DNA of 7,167 nt from Halanaerobiales bacterium (lineage in GTDB: Bacteria > Bacillota_F > Halanaerobiia > Halanaerobiales > DTU029). Both the position numbers and the translations under genes were made by a program. The DNA lies in contig JADQBV010000413.1 of the NCBI GenBank assembly GCA_016278415.1, positions 1-7,167 on the forward strand, read 5' to 3'. Below, piece by piece: positions 1 to 6,050 of the stretch; position 1 is the stretch's first letter; each line of letters starts with the position of its first letter. The notes beneath the pieces are model-generated. The model was given only the letters and a program-made list of their open reading frames with translations. It had not been told where the DNA came from and did no database searches.

Positions 1-318
1 CTTATATAACAACTCTCTTTAATAGTATATAACATGTCCAATATAGTGTCAATATGGTATGGTCAATATTAAATGACAAGTTATACCAAACCATTATACC
101 CTTCCTTGCGGTACATGAGCTTTTTAACGCAAGTCCATTCGCTAATACTGCAACATTAATGTCAAAATTGGTGGTGCTCTGGAGTAGCCTCAACATTGCG
201 GTTTTAGATAGAAGAGGGCAGTGAAACGTTCATTCAGAAAATCACTAACCTAACAAATAGATTAACTTCTTAAGTTATATTAACTCATTATATAATATCC
301 TACTAATAAAAGCCATCT
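1..318. other. Region after dcd without a supportable gene
   Basis: No frame here gives a protein I recognise. A 64-codon frame on the minus strand (2-196) and a 56-codon frame on the plus strand (54-224) overlap. Neither has a Shine-Dalgarno site, and both sit in the same patch of about 85-230, which is visibly less AT-rich than its flanks. A small AT-rich inverted repeat, TAACTT-CTT-AAGTTA, lies at 263-277. It could weakly end transcription after dcd, but it lacks a convincing T-run. The patch may be decayed sequence or an unrecognised RNA. Confidence 0.3.
24..52 (-). promoter_or_regulatory. Sigma-A-type promoter firing off the left edge
   Basis: On the minus strand a TTGACA box (47-52, 6/6 to consensus) is followed by a 17-bp spacer and TATACT (24-29, 5/6). 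Transcription would start near position 17 and leave the window, so the gene it drives is not visible. It is too far downstream of dcd (stop at 319) to serve the operon, so it probably opens a new transcription unit. Confidence is moderate because AT-rich DNA yields chance -10 boxes, but a perfect -35 at ideal spacing is uncommon. Confidence 0.5.
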
Positions 319-840
319 CTATTTTTTAAAATCTTTAAACAACATACTGGATTGAATACCCTGATTATTTTGGTATTTAGAACTTTTATATTCTTCATAC
401 TCTCCCTCTATTGAATGAAAATATATCTGGCAAATTTCTACACCTGAATAGATTCTAATTGGTTGAACACAGAATATCTCCAAAGTCCAGTAACCATTAA
501 AACCAACATCTCCGAAACCGGCCGTTATGTGAACAAATAAACCCAAACGGCCTATTGAAGACCTTCCTTCTAGCATGGGGACAAAATTTTCTGTCCTGGT
601 ATGTTCAACGGTTCTTCCTAGATATAATTTTGAAGGTTGTAAGACTAGACCCTCTTCTGGAATACTTATTTTTTTAACATTATTGTTCTTTTTCATATCT
701 AGAACTGAATCTTCATAAACCAATAATTCATTATGCAATTTAAGATTATAACTATTAGGATTGAGTTGGTTTTCACTATAGGGGTCAATAAAAATATCTT
801 TTCCTAAACGTTCTTTAATGGCTTTTCCCGATAATATCAC
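319..840 (-). CDS. dcd: dCTP deaminase (Dcd family)
   Basis: Deaminates dCTP to dUTP, or directly to dUMP in the bifunctional members, feeding thymidylate synthesis in the cytoplasm. The 173 residues cover a full Dcd/dUTPase-like trimer subunit. Visible family motifs are EGRSSIGRLG (residues 91-100, phosphate-binding Arg and Ser), HITAGFGDVGF (104-114) and YWTLEI (117-122). E121 is the expected catalytic glutamate, and Q138 lies in the ICQIY strand. The start is GTG at 838-840, giving the usual MILSGK N-terminus. AAGGGAG lies 7 nt upstream, and no better ATG exists. It is the last gene of the acpS operon, 30 bp after the HPr gene. The sequence alone does not tell me whether it is the dUTP- or the dUMP-forming type. 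Confidence 0.95.
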   Translation of the reverse strand: MILSGKAIKERLGKDIFIDPYSENQLNPNSYNLKLHNELLVYEDSVLDMKKNNNVKKISIPEEGLVLQPSKLYLGRTVEHTRTENFVPMLEGRSSIGRLGLFVHITAGFGDVGFNGYWTLEIFCVQPIRIYSGVEICQIYFHSIEGEYEEYKSSKYQNNQGIQSSMLFKDFKK

Positions 841-870
841 AATATCACTCCCTTGTTACAGAAAAGCAAA

Positions 871-1143
871 TTATACATCAGATTCTCCGAACCTATTTTC
901 AACCATTTCAAGCATCTTTTCAAGGACATCTTCCTCATCTTTACCATTTATTCTCATTAATACTTTATCGTCCTTGCCAATCCCTAGAGATAACACACCT
1001 ATTATACTTTTAGCATTAACTGTTATTCCATCAAAAACCAGTTCCATTTCAGACTCAAAACGATCCGCAGTTTCAACAAATATAGCAGCGGGCCGTGCAT
1101 GCAAACCAGTCTTATTCTTAATTACTATTTCTTTTTCAATCAT
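871..1143 (-). CDS. ptsH: HPr phosphocarrier protein (PTS)
   Basis: HPr carries phosphate from enzyme I to the sugar-specific EIIA proteins of the phosphotransferase system. In Bacillota it also signals carbon status with CcpA when phosphorylated on Ser46. The 90-residue length fits the family. The active-site motif TGLHARPAA puts His at residue 15. NAKSIIGVLSLGI puts Ser at residue 46, the HPr kinase site, so both phosphorylation sites are present. His15 excludes a Crh-type paralogue, which has Gln there. It starts 16 bp after the alr stop with AGGGGGT 8 nt upstream, so it is almost certainly co-transcribed with alr. No enzyme I gene is adjacent. The ptsH symbol assumes this is the main HPr; a second, dedicated copy elsewhere is possible. 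Confidence 0.93.
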   Translation of the reverse strand: MIEKEIVIKNKTGLHARPAAIFVETADRFESEMELVFDGITVNAKSIIGVLSLGIGKDDKVLMRINGKDEEDVLEKMLEMVENRFGESDV

Positions 1144-1159
1144 TATTAAATACCCCCTA

Positions 1160-2281
1160 CTATTTCATATATTTTCTTGGTACTCTTTTGGAAATATTAC
1201 ATAAGACCTCATAGTTAATTGTCCCAAGTAAATTGGCAATATCTGTTGCTGTTATTTTTTCATTCATCTGCTTACCAATTAAGACAACTTCGTCACCTAC
1301 ATTAACATCTGAAATGTCTGTAATATCGACCATAAATTGATCCATACAAACCCTTCCTACAATAGAGGCTCTTTGACCATTTATTAATACAAAACCTTTA
1401 TTAGATAAAAGTCTAGAATAACCGTCAGCATATCCTAAGGGAATTGTTGCTATTTTGCTCGTACTTTTTGTTACATATGTTGCTCCATAACTAATATTGC
1501 TTCCTGCAGGGACTTCTTTGATAAAATCTATTCTTGCTTTCCAACTTAAAACCGGCTTCAAAGTAATACTACTTACATCTTCAGATGGGAGTAAACCATA
1601 TAAGGATATACCTGGTCTAATCATATTTAATTGAAAATCTACTAGATCAATTATAGTCGCACTATTTCCAGCATGTTTTACAGGTATATCTATATTCAAA
1701 TTCTCCAATTCCCTAATGACATATTTAAATCTCTCCCACTGCTGATAAGTATATTCTTTATCTTTTTCATCAGCAGTAGCAAAGTGGGTCATTAAACCTT
1801 CAATCTCTATATTATTTAGATCCATCGCTTCCTGAATAAATACTATAGCTTGATCAGGGGAGAGTCCAATTCTTCCCATCCCTGTGTCAATTTTTATATG
1901 AATTTTCTTCTTGATTCCCTGTATTTTTGCCAATTCATTAAATTTATATAAGGAATCCCTCCTTGCAACAGTAGGAATTAAGTCATATTTCATCATAAGT
2001 TTATATTGTGCAGGCAACACTTCACCAAGTACATGTATTGGTAGAGAAAATCCAGCTTCCCTTAATTCTACACCCTCTTCTGGAAGGGCAACACCCAGCC
2101 GGTCCACACCTTCATCTACAAGTACCTGTGATATCTGCAAGACCCCATGACCGTATGCATCTGCCTTAACAACAGCCATAATAAGTGTGCCTGAAGAAAG
2201 CCTGCTTTTTAGTTGTCTAAGATTATATTTCAGATTATTCAAGTCTATCTCAACCCAAACTGGTCGAGTAAGTTCACTCAT
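1160..2281 (-). CDS. alr: Alanine racemase (PLP-dependent)
   Basis: Interconverts L- and D-alanine, supplying D-Ala for peptidoglycan. The 373 residues form a full-length fold-type III enzyme. AVVKADAYGHG (36-46) carries the PLP lysine K39. KIDTGMGRIGL (130-140) holds the conserved R137. ISYGATY (263-269) provides the second catalytic base, Y265. RPGISLYGLLPS (222-233) and VGRVCMDQFMVDI (308-320) are also typical, and the protein ends in the usual YEVLCNISKRVPRKY. Key residues fall on the same numbers as in the Geobacillus enzyme. The ATG at 2281 is the only sensible start, since an in-frame TAG and no alternative start codon lie just upstream. Its nearest AGGAG is unusually far away (16 nt), and a short leader ORF overlaps the start. 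It lies 112 bp after nnr and 16 bp before the HPr gene. Confidence 0.96.
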   Translation of the reverse strand: MSELTRPVWVEIDLNNLKYNLRQLKSRLSSGTLIMAVVKADAYGHGVLQISQVLVDEGVDRLGVALPEEGVELREAGFSLPIHVLGEVLPAQYKLMMKYDLIPTVARRDSLYKFNELAKIQGIKKKIHIKIDTGMGRIGLSPDQAIVFIQEAMDLNNIEIEGLMTHFATADEKDKEYTYQQWERFKYVIRELENLNIDIPVKHAGNSATIIDLVDFQLNMIRPGISLYGLLPSEDVSSITLKPVLSWKARIDFIKEVPAGSNISYGATYVTKSTSKIATIPLGYADGYSRLLSNKGFVLINGQRASIVGRVCMDQFMVDITDISDVNVGDEVVLIGKQMNEKITATDIANLLGTINYEVLCNISKRVPRKYMK

Positions 2282-2318
2282 AAAAAACCAATCCTATCTC
2301 CTTAAATCTACCTATCAT
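2274..2318 (-). CDS. Putative 14-codon leader ORF overlapping alr start
   Basis: An ATG at 2316-2318 opens a frame encoding MIGRFKEIGLVFYE and stopping with TGA at 2274-2276, inside the first codons of alr in another frame (8-nt overlap). It has the strongest ribosome site in the gap: GGAGGTGGGAG, whose GGGAG ends 10 nt before the ATG. The AGGAG nearest to alr lies within this little ORF. The arrangement looks like translational coupling, with terminating ribosomes re-initiating at the alr ATG. The peptide resembles no protein I know, and the ORF may matter only as a translated lead-in. It is inferred from sequence layout alone. Confidence 0.4.
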   Translation of the reverse strand: MIGRFKEIGLVFYE

Positions 2319-2336
2319 AAATTTAAATCTCCCACC

Positions 2337-2361
2337 TCCAGTCAAACTCTAACAGACTGGA
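2337..2361. repeat. Small inverted repeat between nnr and alr
   Basis: TCCAGTC (2337-2343) and GACTGGA (2355-2361) form a 7-bp perfect stem with an 11-nt loop in the nnr-alr gap. On the alr transcript the hairpin ends exactly at the GGAGGTGGGAG ribosome site of the leader ORF, partly including its first bases. No T-run follows, so it is not an intrinsic terminator. It could modulate ribosome access or protect a processed 5' end. Weak evidence. Confidence 0.3.
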
Positions 2362-2393
2362 AATCATTAATATTTGTATTGTGATTATCTAAA

Positions 2394-4001
2394 CTACATT
2401 AAGTATTTTATGGCATCAGTAATATAATCGATAATATCTCCAGCAATCATGCCATATGAACTTATATTATCAGCAGCTAAGTCCCCTGCCATTCCATGAA
2501 GATAAGGCGCTAGTATAACAGCTTCCTCTATATCCATTCCCTGTGCTAATAGTCCTGTGAGCAAACCAGTTAAAACATCACCACTACCTGCAGTTGCCAT
2601 CCCCTCATTACCAGATGGGTTAATATATATATTGCCATCAGGGAGAGCAATAATAGTTGCTGCACCTTTTAGTATTAAATAAAGATTGTATTTACTAGCA
2701 AATTCTCGAGAAAAATCAATCCTACTAGATTGTATTTCATCTATATCTATATTCATCAGTCGGGCCATTTCTCCAGGATGTGGTGTTAAGACCAATGAAC
2801 CTTTTCTTTCACTTAACAAATCTAAATCCCTGAGAGAATTTATCCCATCAGCATCCAAAACCACTGGTCCCTGGAAATCCTCCAGTATTTTGGAAACTAC
2901 TTTTGTTGTACTATCAGATATTCCCAAACCAGGTCCAACTGCCATTACTGTTGACTGTTCCATTAAGTTATCTATTACATTCAAATCCTCTACCTTCAGC
3001 AGACTCTCCATACCCTTTAATCCTACAGTAATGAGTTCTGGAGAATACCCTGCTACAGTGGCTTGAATCTTTTCCGGTACTGCTACCCTTACTATGCCAG
3101 ATCCTATTCTTAAAGCAGCAAGTCCTGTAAGCGAAGGAGCACCATACATACCACTGGAGCCACCAATCACACCAACCTTACCAAAAGAACCTTTATGTGA
3201 GTTTACTGGCCTCTGTGGTAATAACATAGAAGCCTCTTCAAAATCAAGGACAAAATGCTGTGGTTCCTGTTTAAGTGCATACTCCATAGGAACCCCTAAA
3301 TCTATAACCTCAATTTCTCCACAATGTTCCCTACCTGGATAAACTACTAATCCAATCTTAGGATAAGCTATTGTCATAGTATAATCAGCGATAACAGCAT
3401 TTCCTAATATATTACCATTAGCACCATCTATTCCTGAAGGTATATCAACAGCTAGAATGGAAGCTGCAAATTGATTAATCAAATCTATTAAGGAAGAATA
3501 CGGTTCCCTAACATCACCTGTTATCCCAGTACCTAACATAGCGTCTATTACTAAGTCAGCTTTATATATTAAGTTCTCTGCTTCTTCTAAATATCCTTCT
3601 TCTTCTATATTTATAGTATGTAAATCAATATTCCTTAAATTTGCTAATTTAAGATTCACTAAAGGACTATCCTTTAAATCTTCTTTCTCTGCTAATAACA
3701 ATATTTTAACATTATAACCCCACATATCAAGATAGCGTGCTGCAACTAGACCATCTCCACCATTGTTACCCTTTCCAGCTATTACAAGTACTTTCCCACT
3801 CCCTGAATTACTTTTCTGTTTAGACTCTTGTATCCCATCATTATTCTCATGATGATGATCATGGCTCTCACCATGCAAAACAAGGCGTGCCTTTTCTGCT
3901 ACTCCGCGACCAGCAGTTTCCATAAGCAAGATATCAGGAAAACCAGCCTCAATTGCACTTTTATCAATCTTTCTCATTTCTTCAGGTTTTAATACAATCA
4001 T
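2394..4001 (-). CDS. nnr: Bifunctional NAD(P)HX epimerase / ADP-dependent NAD(P)HX dehydratase
   Basis: Repairs hydrated NADH and NADPH. The N-terminal YjeF_N domain epimerises R- and S-NAD(P)HX, and the C-terminal ribokinase-like domain dehydrates the S form using ADP. The protein has 535 residues. The epimerase half shows GKGNNGGDG (76-84), DAMLGTG (153-159) and VDIPSGIDG (185-193). The dehydratase half begins near 255 and shows HKGSFGKVGVIGGSSG (269-284), GPGLG (356-360), DADGINSL (383-390), HPGE (408-411) and TAGSGDVL (470-477) with catalytic D475. The ATG at 4001 has AAGGTGA 6 nt upstream and overlaps the acpS end by 20 nt. Oddly, a hydrophilic His-rich stretch with HGESHDHHHEN (43-53) is inserted before the GKGNNGGDG strand. 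Both catalytic halves look intact. Confidence 0.95.
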   Translation of the reverse strand: MIVLKPEEMRKIDKSAIEAGFPDILLMETAGRGVAEKARLVLHGESHDHHHENNDGIQESKQKSNSGSGKVLVIAGKGNNGGDGLVAARYLDMWGYNVKILLLAEKEDLKDSPLVNLKLANLRNIDLHTINIEEEGYLEEAENLIYKADLVIDAMLGTGITGDVREPYSSLIDLINQFAASILAVDIPSGIDGANGNILGNAVIADYTMTIAYPKIGLVVYPGREHCGEIEVIDLGVPMEYALKQEPQHFVLDFEEASMLLPQRPVNSHKGSFGKVGVIGGSSGMYGAPSLTGLAALRIGSGIVRVAVPEKIQATVAGYSPELITVGLKGMESLLKVEDLNVIDNLMEQSTVMAVGPGLGISDSTTKVVSKILEDFQGPVVLDADGINSLRDLDLLSERKGSLVLTPHPGEMARLMNIDIDEIQSSRIDFSREFASKYNLYLILKGAATIIALPDGNIYINPSGNEGMATAGSGDVLTGLLTGLLAQGMDIEEAVILAPYLHGMAGDLAADNISSYGMIAGDIIDYITDAIKYLM

Positions 4002-4377
4002 TTAATTCACCTTCCCCTATTACTTGTGCTACTGCCATCCTCTTTTCGTGTGATAATGTTATATGTATATTATTTATTCCCTTTTTTTCTGCAATAATTC
4101 GAGCATAACCGTAAAGTAATAATTTTGGACTCCCATTATTTGCTTTTACTACTTCAATATCTTGCCAGGAAATTTTTGATGTATTACCCAACATCTTAAC
4201 AACTGCTTCTTTAGCTGCAAAACGGGCAGCAAAATGTTGACTACTAGGTGATTTACTCAGACAATACTCTATTTCTTTAGTGGTATATATTTTTTCCAAA
4301 AAATGTTTACCCCATTTATTTATAATCTTCTGTATACGTCCAATATCAACCAAATCTATACCTATACCTTTGATCAT
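3982..4377 (-). CDS. acpS: Holo-[acyl-carrier-protein] synthase
   Basis: Transfers 4'-phosphopantetheine from CoA to a serine of acyl carrier protein, activating it for fatty-acid synthesis. The 131 residues match the short AcpS type. GIGIDLVDI (4-12) supplies Mg-binding D8. FAARFAAKEAVVK (49-61) supplies E57 and the conserved lysines. The HITLSHEKRMAVAQVI segment near residues 104-119 is the usual last strand pair. The ATG at 4377 gives the canonical MIKGIGIDLV start, with AGGAAGG about 11 nt upstream and no in-frame alternative. It is the first gene of the operon. Its last codons and stop lie inside nnr, so the two are translationally linked. Confidence 0.96.
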   Translation of the reverse strand: MIKGIGIDLVDIGRIQKIINKWGKHFLEKIYTTKEIEYCLSKSPSSQHFAARFAAKEAVVKMLGNTSKISWQDIEVVKANNGSPKLLLYGYARIIAEKKGINNIHITLSHEKRMAVAQVIGEGELNDCIKT

Positions 4378-4416
4378 TATATGTAAATCCTTCCTATTAA
4401 TTCTTCATTCAAGTTA

Positions 4417-4445
4417 ATTATACTTTATTATTTTAATTATTGCAA
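4417..4445 (-). promoter_or_regulatory. Promoter of the acpS-nnr-alr-ptsH-dcd operon
   Basis: On the minus strand, TTGCAA (4440-4445, 4/6 to the -35 consensus) is followed by a 17-bp spacer and a perfect TATAAT (4417-4422). Transcription would start near 4410, giving a leader of about 33 nt before the acpS ATG at 4377 that includes the AGGAAGG ribosome site. No later promoter of equal quality is evident before dcd, so this probably drives all five genes. Confidence 0.6.
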
Positions 4446-4467
4446 AGAGTCATAATATCTACATAGT

Positions 4468-4503
4468 GAAACTCCTATAATTTGGGACAATTACAGGAGT
4501 TTC
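4468..4503. terminator. Inverted repeat between the hybrid peroxidase gene and acpS
   Basis: GAAACTCCT (4468-4476) pairs perfectly with AGGAGTTTC (4495-4503). After one mismatch the stem continues with TAATT/AATTA around the loop TGGGAC. It sits downstream of the peroxiredoxin-nitroreductase gene and 22 bp before the acpS -35 box, the right place for a terminator separating the two units. The T-tract expected on the minus strand is poor, so it may instead act as an mRNA 3' stabiliser or be a relic of a mobile-element end. Confidence 0.45.
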
Positions 4504-4524
4504 TTAATTATATTATATTTCTAC

Positions 4525-4641
4525 TTAATTTCTGATTTCATTAACATAATCTTGCCAAACAAACTTTAATTCATTTCCCACTACATTACTGAGCTTATAA
4601 ACCCAGTATTTACAGATGTTAACCGAGTGAAAATTAAAAGT
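4525..4641 (-). other. 38 open codons in frame after the hybrid gene's stop
   Basis: Directly after the TAA of the peroxiredoxin-nitroreductase gene (4642-4644) the same frame stays open for 38 codons to a TAA at 4525-4527. The translated stretch is protein-like in composition, with two Trp and three Tyr, and ends in VVGNELKFVWQDYVNEIRN. It has no ATG or ribosome site of its own. The nitroreductase domain already looks complete, so this could be a relic of an older gene end or gene fragment, or chance. I do not recognise it. Confidence 0.25.
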
Positions 4642-5727
4642 TTATTTACTATAACCATTCCAATTTAATACCTTATCCAAATCTATTCTATCACGAGGAC
4701 TATTTTCTACGCTTAGATGCTTTTCACTTAAGTAGTCAACATTAGCTGGAAATCCTATTCCAATTACTGTAATTAGTACATTATCTTCTTCTATACTTAG
4801 TGTTTCCTTAAATCCTTCAGGGTCATAACCTGCAACAGGATGAGCAATTAAACCCATCTGGGTTGCTTGAGTTAATAGGTTTCCTACAGCAATACCGGTA
4901 TCAAAAAGGAAATAATCCCGTTTATCACTAAGTTGACAGTCATTTTCAGATTTTGAATGTAGTGCAAGTAATACAGGGGCTTTTTTCAACCAATAGTTTC
5001 CTGATGGAATATGTTCACCAAGCTCTTTTATTTTATCCTTATCCTCCACCACCGAAAATCTCCAAGGTTGATTATTAAAACATGAAGGAGCTAGATGTGC
5101 AGCCTTAATAAGTTGTTTTAGCATAACTTGAGGTACCTGTTTATTCTCATCAAAGGTTCTTCTTGCCCTTCGTTCAATTAATTGTGGGTTAATTTTAATA
5201 TCATCAGCAACTACTTCCCTTAAGCCAGAAAGAACCTCTTCTACATGACCCTTAACAGTTACACCATACCATGTCTTCCTCACTCTGTTCCAGGGATCAA
5301 GAATAAATGTAGATCTTAATATGGAACTACCATTCTCTTTTAAGGCTCTAAATCTTTTTGCTATTTCTTTTTCATTATCAGATAGCAAATCAACTTTTAA
5401 ACCATATTTTGACTTAAATTTTGACAAGCTTTCTGGACTATCAGGTGAAATACCAACAACTCTTACTTCAGGTAAATCTAACTTACTAAATTTAAGATTG
5501 TTATCAAACGAGTCTCCAAAATTTTCTTTAACCGCATCCATTTTTAGTGAAATAAACTCATCAATATTATCAGAGAAAGCATTACATTCTTTTGTACAAC
5601 CAGGTGTAAAGGCTTTCGGATAAAAATAAATAACGGTGTATCCACCAAGATATTGACTACTACTAATTTCTTTTCCCTGCTCATTTAATACTTTGAATTC
5701 AGAGAAACTATCATATTCTTTTAACAT
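4642..5727 (-). CDS. Peroxiredoxin (PrxQ/BCP type)-nitroreductase fusion protein
   Basis: A hybrid of 361 residues. Residues 1-173 form a thioredoxin-fold peroxiredoxin that reduces peroxides: FYPKAFTPGCTKEC (35-48) holds the peroxidatic C44, and R138 in the RSTFILD strand is the conserved Arg. Residues 180-361 form an FMN-dependent nitroreductase with RRARRTF (186-192) and APSCFNNQPWRF (213-224) at the flavin site and the usual basic PRDRIDLDKVL tail. The natural inference is that NAD(P)H electrons pass through FMN to the peroxidase. A similar hybrid is known from Thermotoga maritima. Oddities: the second Cys is at +4 (C48) rather than the usual PrxQ +5, and about 27 residues (62-88) are inserted between the first helix and the EVRVVGIS strand. 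The start has GGAG 7 nt upstream. It is monocistronic and divergent from the MerR gene. Confidence 0.92.
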   Translation of the reverse strand: MLKEYDSFSEFKVLNEQGKEISSSQYLGGYTVIYFYPKAFTPGCTKECNAFSDNIDEFISLKMDAVKENFGDSFDNNLKFSKLDLPEVRVVGISPDSPESLSKFKSKYGLKVDLLSDNEKEIAKRFRALKENGSSILRSTFILDPWNRVRKTWYGVTVKGHVEEVLSGLREVVADDIKINPQLIERRARRTFDENKQVPQVMLKQLIKAAHLAPSCFNNQPWRFSVVEDKDKIKELGEHIPSGNYWLKKAPVLLALHSKSENDCQLSDKRDYFLFDTGIAVGNLLTQATQMGLIAHPVAGYDPEGFKETLSIEEDNVLITVIGIGFPANVDYLSEKHLSVENSPRDRIDLDKVLNWNGYSK

Positions 5728-5762
5728 ACTATCACTCCATTTCTTTATGTATTTATATCTAT

Positions 5763-5821
5763 ATTACTGTAATTACTGTAATTTATTTTTAATAGTAATG
5801 ATTACTATAAGTAATTGTAAT
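5763..5821. repeat. Cluster of ATTAC/GTAAT half-sites, probable operator array
   Basis: Eight ATTAC or GTAAT pentamers occur within 59 bp. They form two tandem ATTAC-T-GTAAT dyads (5763-5773 and 5772-5782, also a 9-bp direct repeat), a perfect 17-bp palindrome ATAGTAATGATTACTAT (5792-5808), ATTACT-ATA-AGTAAT (5801-5815) and a further GTAAT at 5817-5821. The array covers the -10 box, the expected start site and the early 5' leader of the hybrid peroxidase gene, the classical place for a repressor. The 7-1-7 palindrome resembles Fur-family boxes (Zur more than PerR), but the protein that binds is unknown. Confidence 0.6.
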
Positions 5822-5842
5822 ACGAATAATGGCTTTTGTCAA
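5814..5842 (-). promoter_or_regulatory. Promoter of the peroxiredoxin-nitroreductase gene
   Basis: On the minus strand a perfect TTGACA (5837-5842) is followed by a 17-bp spacer and TACAAT (5814-5819, 5/6). The start would be near 5807, giving a leader of about 80 nt before the ATG at 5727. The -10 and start site are overlaid by the ATTAC/GTAAT repeats, so strong basal activity held back by a repressor is the likely mode. Confidence 0.7.
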
Positions 5843-6050
5843 TTATAATTTTAAAAATATCTATTATACGGATAATATTATGCTAATAGGCAACTTACAT
5901 TCCTAGATATTAATCTTTCAGGTCATCTTTTAGGCATTCTACTGTAAATTCTAAATGACTACAAAGTAAAATAAAAGAGGTCGATAGATAAAATATCTAA
6001 TATGTAATATAATTTAATTAAAATATATTTTAAAAAAATTATTTTTTTCC
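5843..6050. other. Intergenic spacer between the divergent genes
   Basis: Between the two divergent promoters lie about 200 bp of very AT-rich sequence. It contains runs of A and T at about 6031-6048 but no gene, clear terminator or repeat that I can support. A short minus-strand open stretch (5910-5996) has no start codon or ribosome site. Confidence 0.4.

Noticed and set aside
181..191. GGAGTAGCCTC identical to one arm of the terminator at 7009-7019
   Set aside because: The second arm is missing here, and one shared 11-mer is expected by chance among all pairs in a window of this size.
2..196. 64-codon minus-strand ORF at the left edge
   Set aside because: No Shine-Dalgarno site, no recognisable motif, an equally long open frame on the other strand, and a strong promoter lying inside its 3' part.
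54..224. 56-codon plus-strand ORF ending in LDRRGQ
   Set aside because: Has an ATG but no ribosome site, overlaps the minus-strand frame and resembles no family I know. The faint likeness of its end to transposase N-termini is too weak.
818..1204. Long plus-strand open frame
   Set aside because: It is the antisense shadow of the HPr gene; the HPr motifs on the minus strand are unambiguous.
2282..2393. Possible T-box or other riboswitch before alr
   Set aside because: The gap is too short, and I find neither the conserved T-box sequence nor an antiterminator/terminator pair; only a 7-bp hairpin without a T-run.
2686..3342. Two plus-strand open frames opposite nnr
   Set aside because: They are shadows of the conserved dehydratase domain, with no ribosome sites and low-complexity Ser/Pro-rich translation.
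5321..5623. Plus-strand open frame inside the hybrid gene
   Set aside because: Antisense of the peroxiredoxin domain; no family motif.
5910..5996. Minus-strand stretch of 29 open codons between the divergent genes
   Set aside because: No start codon or ribosome site, not in register with any neighbour; chance is the simplest explanation.
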